DNA of 64,000 nt, taken from the NCBI GenBank assembly GCA_006386115.1, contig VFIW01000007.1, forward strand, positions 902,693-966,692, given 5' to 3'. The notes under the pieces are model-generated. The model was given only the letters and a program-made list of their open reading frames with translations. It had not been told where the DNA came from and did not search any database. Numbering within the stretch: position 1 is the first letter of the stretch; each line of letters opens with the position of its first letter. This DNA is from Globisporangium splendens. Its lineage: Eukaryota > Oomycota > Peronosporomycetes > Pythiales > Pythiaceae. Made by a program: the position numbers and the translations under genes. Shown here in pieces: positions 32,423 to 41,295 of this stretch.

Positions 32423-33485
32423 ATGAAGATCACCGCCACCATCGCTGCCGCCACTGCTGCCGCCCTGGCGTTCGTCGCCAACGGCGCCTCGGCTGCCGAC
32501 ATCAATGTCATCGGCGACAGAGACGCACCGACGATGATGCACACGGATGACATGGCCACGGACATGATTGCGCCGGTCGCGCGTGCCGTCGACGTCAAGA
32601 TCGCCACCAAGGACGTACTCAACCGACCCACGGCGCTCGTCAACAAGAACACGCTCGCCATGGACAACAACGTCTTCGTGTCGCGCAGCAACATCGTGTT
32701 CTCTCAGAGCGACCGGCTCGCGCTGGCACGGAAAGTGGAGGCACTTGTCACGACGGCCGACGCCAACAACATGGATACGGCCGTGCTGTCGCGGAACGTG
32801 CTCAAGGCGGTGTCGGGACGCGATACCGATACGGCCATGATGAACGAGGTATCGACCGTCGTCGTCGCCAAGGACGATGCCGCACTTCGCAGCCAGCGCA
32901 TCTCGGACCTCGTCGACGCCGTCTTCAGCGCCAAGACCGCCGAAGCTGACGATTTGAACAGCGAGGCTGACAAAAGCCAAGAGCAACGCGACGCGGAGCA
33001 GGACATCCAGTCGCAGACCCCTCGAGGCGTCATCCTCGTCATCGGCGCCAAGGACATCCTGCGCCAGCCAACCGCCGTCGTCAACAAGAACGTGGCGCTC
33101 AGCGACAACCAGATCATGATCTCACGCAGCCAGCTGGTGTCCAGCAGGAACGACACCGTCGCATTGGACGATCACACCAAAGTGGCGGATGTTGTCGCAC
33201 CAGCCAGTGCCATCACCGCCGACACCGCCATGAAGACCAAGGACGCAGGCGGCAACGACGACAAGTACCGCGTCGGCTTCTTGTTCGTCAAGGACGCAGC
33301 CAAGCGGGACGCGGTGACGACCACGGAGGGCAACGCGGAGCAGTGGTGGGGACCCGGTCTCGGTTTCGGCTGGCGCTACCCTTTGGGCTACTGGAACACG
33401 TTTGGCTGTGGTCTCTACGGCGGCGGGTGCGACTTCGGCGTGCCATTCGGCGGTTTCTACTACTGCTAGACGACTAGGCTGCTGC
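31933..33485 (+). repeat. direct segmental duplication, copy 1 (secreted gene unit)
   Basis: About 1.55 kb nearly identical to 37793-39345, covering promoter, leader and coding region. Only a handful of base differences are seen. The right end falls within GCTGCTGCC just after the stop. Confidence 0.9.
32423..33469 (+). CDS. secreted repeat protein, copy 1
   Basis: 348 aa from ATG 32423. The frame is open upstream, but this ATG begins a clear signal peptide (MKITATIAAATAAALAFVAN) with a likely cleavage after ASA at residue 24. The mature protein has an internal repeat: residues 57-101 (KDVLNRPTALVNKN, DNNVFVSRSN) and 204-248 (KDILRQPTAVVNKN, DNQIMISRSQ). A spacer rich in Asp/Ala/Lys follows, then an aromatic and Gly-rich tail (GFGWRYPLGYWNTFGCG) with cysteines at 329, 336 and 348, ending in YYC. 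No RXLR-type motif seen. Family not recognised. Secretion and multicopy state suggest an extracellular, perhaps host- or wall-facing, role, which is inference. Confidence 0.85.
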   Translation: MKITATIAAATAAALAFVANGASAADINVIGDRDAPTMMHTDDMATDMIAPVARAVDVKIATKDVLNRPTALVNKNTLAMDNNVFVSRSNIVFSQSDRLALARKVEALVTTADANNMDTAVLSRNVLKAVSGRDTDTAMMNEVSTVVVAKDDAALRSQRISDLVDAVFSAKTAEADDLNSEADKSQEQRDAEQDIQSQTPRGVILVIGAKDILRQPTAVVNKNVALSDNQIMISRSQLVSSRNDTVALDDHTKVADVVAPASAITADTAMKTKDAGGNDDKYRVGFLFVKDAAKRDAVTTTEGNAEQWWGPGLGFGWRYPLGYWNTFGCGLYGGGCDFGVPFGGFYYC

Positions 33486-33604
33486 CATCGACACCGCAGG
33501 CAGTAGGGAGAATGTGATGATCGAATTTCGTGAGTTGACCACCGCCACCTCTTGAGCTTTCACTGGCATTATTCGGTGCAACAAACGTTAATCTGGTCGA
33601 TGTT

Positions 33605-35840
33605 CGTGAGTACACAATGCGTGGTTCTTATATTTTGTCGTGCTCAGTGTGTGTCGGAGCTTATACGATTTTCTTGTGCTTGACCTCGTTCTTCAAGAAG
33701 CGAACGGCGCACAAGTCGCTCACTTCCTTCACGATCTCGAGTGCTTCGTCCATATCCTTTCGCGTATGCGCCGCCGAAATGCAGAAGCGGACTCGCCCGA
33801 GCAGCAACGGTGTGGCTGGGAATCCGACGGTCACGGCGACCAGGTTGCGCTTGAGGCACTCGATCTGGAACTCGCGCACCTTAGACAAGTGGAAGAGCAT
33901 GACGGGGATCACCGGCGAGTCAAAGTGTCCCAGCGTGATCAATCCCATGTCGATCAACTTCTGGCGGAAGTAGTTGTTGTTGTCACGCAGAGCAGCCAGC
34001 TTCTGCTTCCCCAGATTAGTGCCGTCCTTGCCCGCGATGATCTTAAACGCTGTCAGGATCTGCTGGGCCACAGTTGGAGATAGCGCCATGGTGTACCTCG
34101 TGCCCAAGCTCGACGAGCGCACATGGTCAATGATCTCCTTCGACCCGGAAATGTAGCCGCCCATCCCGCCGACACACTTGCTGAACGTGCCCATCAAGAT
34201 ATCCACTTCGCTCGGGTCGACGCCCGTGTACTCACAGACACCGCGGCCAGTCTTGCCCAGTGCGCCGATGCTGTGAGCTTCGTCCATGTACACGTACGCC
34301 TTGTACTTCTTGGCGAGGTCCACCACGGATCGCAAGTCCACGATCTCGCCCTCCATCGAGTAGATCCCCTCGACGAAGATCCACACCTTCTTCCAAGGAC
34401 GGTGGGTACGCGGCTGGCCCTCGGAGATCTTGTCACGCAGCAACTTTTCGAGATGCTTCATGTCGTTGTGTCGGAAGACGGCGATCGTGGCCCCAGACGC
34501 ACGTGAACCGTTGACAATCGACGTGTGGTTGAACGCGTCACTGAGCACAAGCGTGCCTTTGCCCATCAAAGCCGGGATAGTCGACGCGTTCGTCCCGTAC
34601 CCCATGTTGTACACGAGCGCGGCAGGTTTGCCAATGAATTCGGCGAGCATGGCTTCAAGCTCCGCGTGCACCGTGGTGGTGCCAAACTCCATCGGGGGCG
34701 AAGTGGACGCCAGCGGCAACGTGTCGATGGCGTGGAAGACGTCCTTGCTGCACGTGCTCATCCAGTCGTCGGCAAAGCCCAAGTAGTTGTACGAGCCATG
34801 GTTGATGCAACGCTTTGGCGGGGCATCAAGCTTGACGAACGTGCGGTTGTGATCGTAAGACACACGCTGGATGATGTCAATGTGGGCACCTGGTGCACTC
34901 GCAACCGGGACGAAAAACGAATCGCATAGACGGCGGTAGATGTGGCGCACGTAGAACCGCTCAAAACCCTTGGTGATCGGCGCGTATCCGGATGGTGCCT
35001 CGGGTTTGACCAAGTGCAGCGCGCTGGAGATGGCAAAGAGGAAGTCGCGGAGGTGCCCGAACGCTAGGAACACGTAGAACTGCATGTAGCACATGACGGC
35101 CGCGAAGGTGGGCACGTTCTCCTCCAACATCGTAGCGTAGTCTTCAATCTCTCTCGGAGCTCTGATTTGGACAACGAAGTGGAGTTGCTGAATCTACTGG
35201 AAGAGATGTGATCCCGCGACGGTGAAAACACGTGTGAGAGAGCGTAGCTACTCAGAAAAAGATCGCGAAGGGAATTTGCGTGGTCGGGAGGGAGGAGAAC
35301 GACCCGCGTGTGCTGGGAGTAGCGGCGGGTGCAGCCGAAGATGATGCGAGAAAGAGAAAGGGACAAGTTGCCTGCTAGCCCCGTTTCCCTCCATCTGCTA
35401 AATCGTTGAAGGTCTCTCCTCTTTCGTTCATCTCCAGCCCCAGTCTCGTGCATTTAGTCAGGGATGGTTGTCGTGGCTGGGATGAGGAGACAGGCCGAGC
35501 CTGTCTGTCGAGTCCTTCCTTGCTGGATCACAAGTGGAGGACTTTGATTGCTGGTGCATGGATGGCGCAGCATCCTGACTAGGAAGTTTCTGATCAGGAC
35601 ACCACGTACTGTGGGTTGCGCGTCTCCAAGTCTCTACTTTTGGCAAAGCGGTCACAGTGGGAGCACTCAAAAGTTCTGCAGTGAAGGCTCGCAACGGGTG
35701 TCCATGCCGTTTTGTTCATTACAATATACAAAGCGCAATAATCGTCGACAAAGAACTCATACTCTGGAGTATTTATTGCAACTTGCCTGCGTGTATGGTG
35801 CTCACACATGCATTTTGGCTCTGGTTGCAGCGTCGTGAGG
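33605..35840 (-). repeat. inverted repeat, right arm (LCB2 copy 3 and flanks)
   Basis: Partner of 28350-30775. Pairing extends beyond both ends of the coding region, less well conserved upstream of the gene. The arms face each other 3' to 3' with the secreted-protein gene in the loop. Confidence 0.7.
33661..35130 (-). CDS. serine palmitoyltransferase LCB2-like, copy 3 (intronless)
   Basis: 489 aa, intronless, closest to copy 2. The N-terminus begins MLEENVPTFAAVMCYMQFYV (membrane segment). NHGSYNYLGFADDW, SDAFNHTSIVNGSR, MDEAHSIGALGKTGRG and the PLP lysine in GTFSKCVGGMGGYI are present. It shares the altered SKCVGG loop with copy 2. Some normally fixed positions differ (NLGSY to NHGSY, VDEAH to MDEAH, ALNH to AFNH), which may mean relaxed constraint or altered chemistry. 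The frame is intact from ATG 35130 to a TAA next to 33661. It forms the right arm of an inverted repeat with copy 2. Confidence 0.9.
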   Translation of the reverse strand: MLEENVPTFAAVMCYMQFYVFLAFGHLRDFLFAISSALHLVKPEAPSGYAPITKGFERFYVRHIYRRLCDSFFVPVASAPGAHIDIIQRVSYDHNRTFVKLDAPPKRCINHGSYNYLGFADDWMSTCSKDVFHAIDTLPLASTSPPMEFGTTTVHAELEAMLAEFIGKPAALVYNMGYGTNASTIPALMGKGTLVLSDAFNHTSIVNGSRASGATIAVFRHNDMKHLEKLLRDKISEGQPRTHRPWKKVWIFVEGIYSMEGEIVDLRSVVDLAKKYKAYVYMDEAHSIGALGKTGRGVCEYTGVDPSEVDILMGTFSKCVGGMGGYISGSKEIIDHVRSSSLGTRYTMALSPTVAQQILTAFKIIAGKDGTNLGKQKLAALRDNNNYFRQKLIDMGLITLGHFDSPVIPVMLFHLSKVREFQIECLKRNLVAVTVGFPATPLLLGRVRFCISAAHTRKDMDEALEIVKEVSDLCAVRFLKNEVKHKKIV

Positions 35841-36411
35841 TATCGCACTCGGTGTTGGGATTCAACGATTTTCGCATGATGTCGTTCCTCTGAGATGCGC
35901 ATCAGACACCTGCGATGACGGGATCACTTCCACAACACACCAAAGAACGTGCTATTGTGACCGACTAGAACATGCCTCAGAGCAGCTCGTCAGCCAGGAC
36001 ATTTTTGACTTTTGCAATGCTCGATCGCTCGGTTACATTGGTCATTCTCGAAAAGAATGCTCGGAGAAAAGCACCACCGAGTTTTTTTCGCAGCGGCGAA
36101 AGAAAGTTCCGCTGATGGCACCATTCGAACAATCACAAAGCGACTGGTGCCAGTTTGCAACCACGATAAAAAGCCTCGCTGTTGAGCGATTTGAAGTATC
36201 TTTCTGACAGAAAGGTTGCCTCAAGTCGCATTTGTGGTAGCTGGCAATAAGCACACGATTGTTAGAAGTTCGTCCAAGTCATCAGAGATCCAAGGTTCAC
36301 TTTTGCAGCCAAGGGAGTCCCTTTGTCCTGGTCGGAATCCGCATGAGCCACTGCAGCCTAAACCTCCGCTTCATTGCGTTCCTTCCCACCTCGTCGTCAA
36401 AGAATTCCAGC

Positions 36412-36441
36412 GAGTCCAGCACGACGGTCGAGAGCGCGCTG
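36412..36441 (+). pseudogene. remnant of an LCB2 start region
   Basis: CGAGTCCAGCACGACGGTCG matches the start of LCB2 copy 1 (CGAGTCCAGCATGACGGCCG) with ATG changed to ACG, and GAGAGCG follows in both. It is followed shortly by sequence resembling the 3' flank of copy 1 (36470 on). A whole LCB2 unit with its body deleted is the simplest reading; the match is short, so confidence is modest. Confidence 0.45.
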
Positions 36442-36469
36442 TAGTGCACTCAATACAGAGCAGATTGTG

Positions 36470-37010
36470 TGCTTTACGACTCGCAAAATATCCTGCCTTG
36501 CTGAACGCGACTGGAAAGCCAACTGGCGAGCATGAAGGTCTGGCTCAGGTGAAGTGCGTGTGCAATGCACCCATCTGCTATCTATAGAGAGCATCCTAGC
36601 AAGACAGACAGGCCAAAATGAAGCCTGAGGTGAAGTTACAAACCCTAATTGAATGGGCTGGATCAGATGGCGACAGATCGTGCCAATCATGCGACGTTAT
36701 CACTCCTTTGCACACGAGATTCTTGAGCATTTGTCAATCAGTAACCGTTGTGCATTGTCGCAAATGAGCATAGTTGTCTTTATTTGCTGAAGCATTGTCT
36801 TCTGTCTGACGACTTGAGCAGGGTATCCGTTGATACAGGATTCAGCAGTGCAAGGGAAAAAGTGGAGCCATGCAAATTGCAGTTTCAGAAGTGCCATGCC
36901 CCTTTTTTTTTCCGACGTTCCCTGACGTGTCGCACGTGATTCATCCCTTGCTTTCTTCGCTGACGTCAACCGCAACAACACGACGAAGGAGGATCCACTT
37001 ATCGTCCTTT
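36470..37010. repeat. diverged segmental repeat, right copy
   Basis: Partner of 26640-27130 in direct orientation. Shared blocks include CGACTGGAAAG, CTGGCTCAGG, TTTCCGAC and CTGACGTCAACC with intervening indels. Confidence 0.6.
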
Positions 37011-37129
37011 TATGTCCCTATTGATCTCAGACACAAGATCTCCTCGTCGCGATCCAAAAGTCACCAGATCGTCCCTTTCCGACAGCTTGGTGATCTACAC
37101 CATTTGCACCGCTGGCAGAGGCAAATGAA

Positions 37130-37290
37130 ATGATGGAAGCAAGTGCTCGACAAAGAAGCGGACCTGTGAGCCGCATGAATGATCCGTGAGGCACAGTTGC
37201 TGGGGTGCACTCCCAGCAAAGTGCAGTGTGGACTGGGTGTGCATTTCCGACGTGGAATCGCAGAGAGACCACGCTCGGCGTGTCTTCTCA
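37130..37290 (-). pseudogene. inverted relic of the secreted-gene promoter and leader
   Basis: Reverse complement matches 32160-32290 in pieces: CGGAAATGCACAC, CCCAGTCC, GGGAGTGCACCC, and GCGGCTCAC. No coding region follows. It marks an older copy of the same unit in the other orientation. Confidence 0.5.
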
Positions 37291-37792
37291 AGGTAGACTC
37301 GCGTTCTTAGCAAGCTTTTGACTGGGCAGGTTCTTGCATGCATGGTTCTGACGACAGCCAGTGTACATGCAGAACGCTGGGACTCCAACCATCACTCACG
37401 GTCTCTGCAAGCATCGGTTCAGATTCGAACTCAGTGCAACAAGTGCTCACTTCAACTTGAAGACACTGACTGGCCAATAGTGAACCCGCGGAATAAACAT
37501 TTGTGAAAAGGTTGACCAGCACATCTGCACACCACGCCACTGACCTGGCGCGGACCGCTCACTAACCAACTTTGGCCGGGGACAGACAAAGTCTCGCTAG
37601 TATCGTTCAATTGCTCGCCCACCATCGTTACCTCAATGATAGTCACTGCTATTGAGGAGTGTCGTGTATATTGGCACTCGGGGTTGCGTCGCTTTCGTAA
37701 ACTAGGCGATTGGGTCCGTCGGTCTGAAGTTTCACGAAAGAATTGCTTGCATTGTTTTATAAAGTCCGCAATGCCATCCGAAACGTTAGGTT

Positions 37793-39345
37793 CCGATCGG
37801 TATCGCGTAAAGCTCGTATCGACCATGACTGATGGTAACTAACCGCACATCCTTGACACACCGACTGTCGTCAGATGCTACCGTCCCGATCCACACAGAA
37901 GGAGCGAGCAAGAGTCATCAACCCTCTCAAAAGCTGACACACCAGATGACTAACGAACCCCGAGTTCGCATTCAGCGACCAAGGTAAAAGCGACTTTCTG
38001 GGAAAGACACTCCGAGTGAGGTCTCTCTTCAATCCCAGTCCACGTCCACTCCAGAAGAGTGCTCGGAAATGCACACGCCCAGTCCGCGCTGTGCTTCAAT
38101 AGGGAGTGCACCCTTGTGACTTTGCCTTGCGGCTCACGCGAACCCTCCTTGATTGTGCGCTTCGTTTCCGCTTCCTCACTTCAGCATTCGCCTCCGAGCA
38201 CGCAAGCGACAACAGACACCCGACTGTACTTCCACCACCCTTCACCACCGACTATATCCGCCTTCATAACTCAACTCCCAGCATGAAGATCACCGCCACC
38301 ATCGCTGCCGCCACTGCTGCCGCCCTGGCGTTCGTCGCCAACGGCGCCTCGGCTGCCGACATCAATGTCATCGGCGACAGAGACGCACCGACGATGATGC
38401 ACACGGATGACATGGCCACGGACATGATTGCGCCGGTCGCGCGTGCCGTCGACGTCAAGATCGCCACCAAGGACGTACTCAGCCGACCCACGGCGCTCGT
38501 CAACAAGAACACGCTCGCCATGGACAACAACGTCTTCGTGTCGCGCAGCAACATCGTGTTCTCTCAGAGCGACCGGCTCGCGCTGGCACGGAAAGTGGAG
38601 GCACTTGTCACGATGGCCGACGCCAACAACATGGATACGGCCGTGCTGTCGCGGAACGTGCTCAAGGCGGTGTCGGGACGCGATACCGATACGGCCATGA
38701 TGAACAAGGTATCGACCGTCGTCGCCGCCAAGGACGATGCCGCACTTCGCAGCCAGCGCATCTCGGACCTCGTCGACGCCGTCTTCAGCGCCAAGACCGC
38801 CGAAGCTGACGATTTGAACAGCGAGGCTGACAAAAGCCAAGAGCAACGCGACGCGGAGCAGGACATCCAGTCGCAGACCCCTCGAGGCGTCATCCTCGTC
38901 ATCGGCGCCAAGGACATCCTGCGCCAGCCAACCGCCGTCGTCAACAAGAACGTGGCGCTCAGCGACAACCAGATCATGATCTCACGCAGCCAGCTGGTGT
39001 CCAGCAGGAACGACACCGTCGCATTGGACGATCACACCAAAGTGGCGGATGTTGTCGCACCAGCCAGTGCCATCACCGCCGACACCGCCATGAAGACCAA
39101 GGACGCAGGCGGCAACGACGACAAGTACCGCGTCGGCTTCTTGTTCGTCAAGGACGCAGCCAAGCGGGACGCGGTGACGACCACGGAGGGCAACGCGGAG
39201 CAGTGGTGGGGACCCGGTCTCGGTTTCGGCTGGCGCTACCCTTTGGGCTACTGGAACACGTTTGGCTGTGGTCTCTACGGCGGCGGGTGCGACTTCGGCG
39301 TGCCATTCGGCGGTTTCTACTACTGCTAGACGACTAGGCTGCTGC
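37793..39345 (+). repeat. direct segmental duplication, copy 2 (secreted gene unit)
   Basis: Partner of 31933-33485. Beyond 39345 this copy continues to match the third copy at 49.4 kb, not the first. Confidence 0.9.
38283..39329 (+). CDS. secreted repeat protein, copy 2
   Basis: 348 aa, differing from copy 1 at four residues only (N67S, T111M, E142K, V148A). The signal peptide, internal repeat and the C-terminal aromatic/Gly tail ending YYC are identical. The promoter and leader are also nearly identical to copy 1 for about 490 bases, so the two should be expressed alike. Start choice as for copy 1. Unknown function; the product is expected to leave the cell by the ER route. Confidence 0.85.
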   Translation: MKITATIAAATAAALAFVANGASAADINVIGDRDAPTMMHTDDMATDMIAPVARAVDVKIATKDVLSRPTALVNKNTLAMDNNVFVSRSNIVFSQSDRLALARKVEALVTMADANNMDTAVLSRNVLKAVSGRDTDTAMMNKVSTVVAAKDDAALRSQRISDLVDAVFSAKTAEADDLNSEADKSQEQRDAEQDIQSQTPRGVILVIGAKDILRQPTAVVNKNVALSDNQIMISRSQLVSSRNDTVALDDHTKVADVVAPASAITADTAMKTKDAGGNDDKYRVGFLFVKDAAKRDAVTTTEGNAEQWWGPGLGFGWRYPLGYWNTFGCGLYGGGCDFGVPFGGFYYC

Positions 39346-39357
39346 CGAGACAGCAGC
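39338..39357 (+). other. hairpin just after the secreted-gene stop
   Basis: GCTGCTG at 39338-39344 and CAGCAGC at 39351-39357 can pair around a 6-base loop. Present also after the third copy (49.46 kb) but not after the first, where sequence diverges inside this element. Confidence 0.5.
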
Positions 39358-39990
39358 TGAGACACCTCCCGCCGCAAGAAGAGAATATACCGCGAGAGAA
39401 AGTTTGCGCGGTGGTTAGCTAGCAAACTCGTCTGTTTTGTCAGCAGCAAGTGTGAGTGTGATTGGAGTGGAGAAATGTCGGTCGGTCAGTAGCCATAAAT
39501 ATGAATGTGCGTGAGTTTTGAGTCGGAGAGCATGCGCGAAATCACTTACTTCCAGTGTAGTTTTTTTTTGTTGCTTTCGTGCGCGAAATGGTTTCCAAGA
39601 CGATTGCGAAGTTCGTTGAGGTGGTCCACGTCCTTACCTGAACAGCAGTGCACGCTTAGCATGTCGACGTCAGTTGAACAAACTCCTTCCAACGATTTCG
39701 CGTTGTCCGTCCAATTACTGCCCCTCATGTGATCGAGAGGAATTCACACCAGGCCAGACGACACACAAACCAGTGCGGCGACGCTTGCTTTGCTCTAAGA
39801 TGTGATCGTGATTTTGATCTGGAAAGTTGAATACACAACCTCCTGTGAAACCTTCCTTGGATCGCACGGATTTTGTGAGAACGTGCAGTTCTATTTATCA
39901 TTGTGTTTTTGCCCATCCCACCAACCTGGGTTGAAAGCCTTGAACGGTCCGAGTCAGCTGCTCAGTACCGAAATCGAACGCAACGACGCG
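39346..39990. other. intergenic
   Basis: About 640 bases without a recognised gene. The frame that opens at 39802 begins upstream of the nucleoporin-like relic, but its first 60 codons look non-coding. Confidence 0.4.
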
Positions 39991-40862
39991 ATGCCGCCAC
40001 CGAGACAGTACGTGGTTTACGCCTCCAAGCACGATGTCGTCGTCAAGATGCGCAAGACGGCGGGTCGCCACACAGCGCAGCAGCAGAGCACTGCAGCGTC
40101 CCCAGCACGAGTCCCAGCGCCGTTTTTCGGCGGCTCCGAAGTGCTACGAGCGGCGGAGCGAGCGTTTGGCACACCTTCGAGCACGGCTTCTGGTGGAATC
40201 GGGGCGCCTGGTATCACGGGAAGCACCGAGTTGCAGCCGCAAAGCCAACAATCTTCCAGTCCGTTGAGCGTACGAGATCACGGCGCACTTGGTGCGTTGT
40301 CGTCTCCGTTGGCGTTTGGTGTTGGAACAGATACATCGTTTCGCGCCACAACTCCATTTAGTTACTCGCTAGGGGACAAATTCACGATTGGTGTTGCACC
40401 ACCAGTGCTTCGCTGCAAAAGACATCGTCGCGGCGCGAAAGCCCGATGGACACGAGCGCATTCGCACAACGCTGCAAGGCCAACAGGTGCTGCTGCTCTT
40501 GCGCGCCGAGCAGCAGGGAGGGCATTTGGTGCCAAAGCTTTCGGTCGCCACGAATCTGATTCAAACGATTTTGCGTCGGTGTGGCGTGAAGGTGACGGGG
40601 GATTTGCGGTGCGAAACGAGACCTACGCGTTCACTCCATCTGCCTTCAGAAACCAAGCATTGCCAGCGAATCTTAAGCTCCGTTCGTCTTGGGTGGCGCT
40701 GCGCCAAATGGCTCCGTGCCAAGCGCACCTGGAGTTCAAGGCAGTGGCCCCATATTCGACTCGAAGTCCACAGGAGGAGGCGGCTTCCAAATTGGCGCAG
40801 CGCTAGCGCACATGAAGGGCCGACGGATCCTGAAAGTGCGCAGGGCGTTCAGCAAGAAATAA
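39991..40862 (+). pseudogene. FG-nucleoporin-related gene, decayed
   Basis: From ATG 39991 (MPPPRQYVVYASKHD) the frame shows FG-type low-complexity sequence (APFFGGSEVL, ERAFGTP, SPLAFGVGT, PFSYSLGDKF). Further on coding-like pieces change frame several times: MDTSAFAQ in one frame, AFGAKAFG in another, and the end APFVLGGAAPNG to GGFQIGAALAHMKGRRILKV in a third, closing at TAA 40860-40862. The C-terminus resembles that of the intact FG nucleoporin at 53705-58540 (GGFSVGAAPPQAPKGRRILK). No introns explain the changes. Likely a dead member of the nuclear-basket nucleoporin family. Confidence 0.55.
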
Positions 40863-41295
40863 GAGCTGAAGAAAGGCGCGTTTTGATGTTCATGGTGCAA
40901 TGCTCAGTGCACAACGAAGAGCTCTTTTGTTTCGTTGTCCTTTGTCTAGTGTCGTATACTCTCTGGTATAATAGGTTGCATTAAATTGGTGTTGATCTGA
41001 ATCTCACCTGTCTAAATGTTCTCTACGCACTGATTTTATAGTGTGCTCTCGCGATCATCATCAATTCACAGAATTCCACCCACGATTCTCTTTCAGTTTG
41101 CTGACTTCATATGTCCAATGCTGTATCCTCTCTAATATAATATTTAACATTTGCAGTGTCTCCTACGCACATCCAGCTGCCTAACATCATCATCACATTA
41201 AAGGTCCCCCAAAAGTCCCTCCCGTTTAGAGCGCACAGGTTCTTTCTCTTCCGACCCCAAGTGTTATTCCGCCCCCCAAGAAGCCGCACACAAGA
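40863..41295. other. intergenic, promoter side of the CLEC16A-like gene
   Basis: 433 bases; nothing recognised. The AT-rich stretch near 41135-41150 precedes the next gene. Confidence 0.4.

Larger units (their letters stand above)
35131..37792. other. spacer with decayed LCB2 and secreted-gene pieces
   Basis: About 2.7 kb with no intact gene. It holds, in order, the upstream flank of LCB2 copy 3 (inverted-repeat arm), a decayed LCB2 5' tip near 36412-36441, the diverged flank repeat 36470-37010, and an inverted relic of the secreted-gene promoter at about 37130-37290. 37300-37790 contains nothing I recognise. Confidence 0.5.

Noticed and set aside
37452..37842. Open frames on both strands upstream of the second secreted gene
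   Set aside because: They overlap each other, cross the duplication edge and have no domain features.
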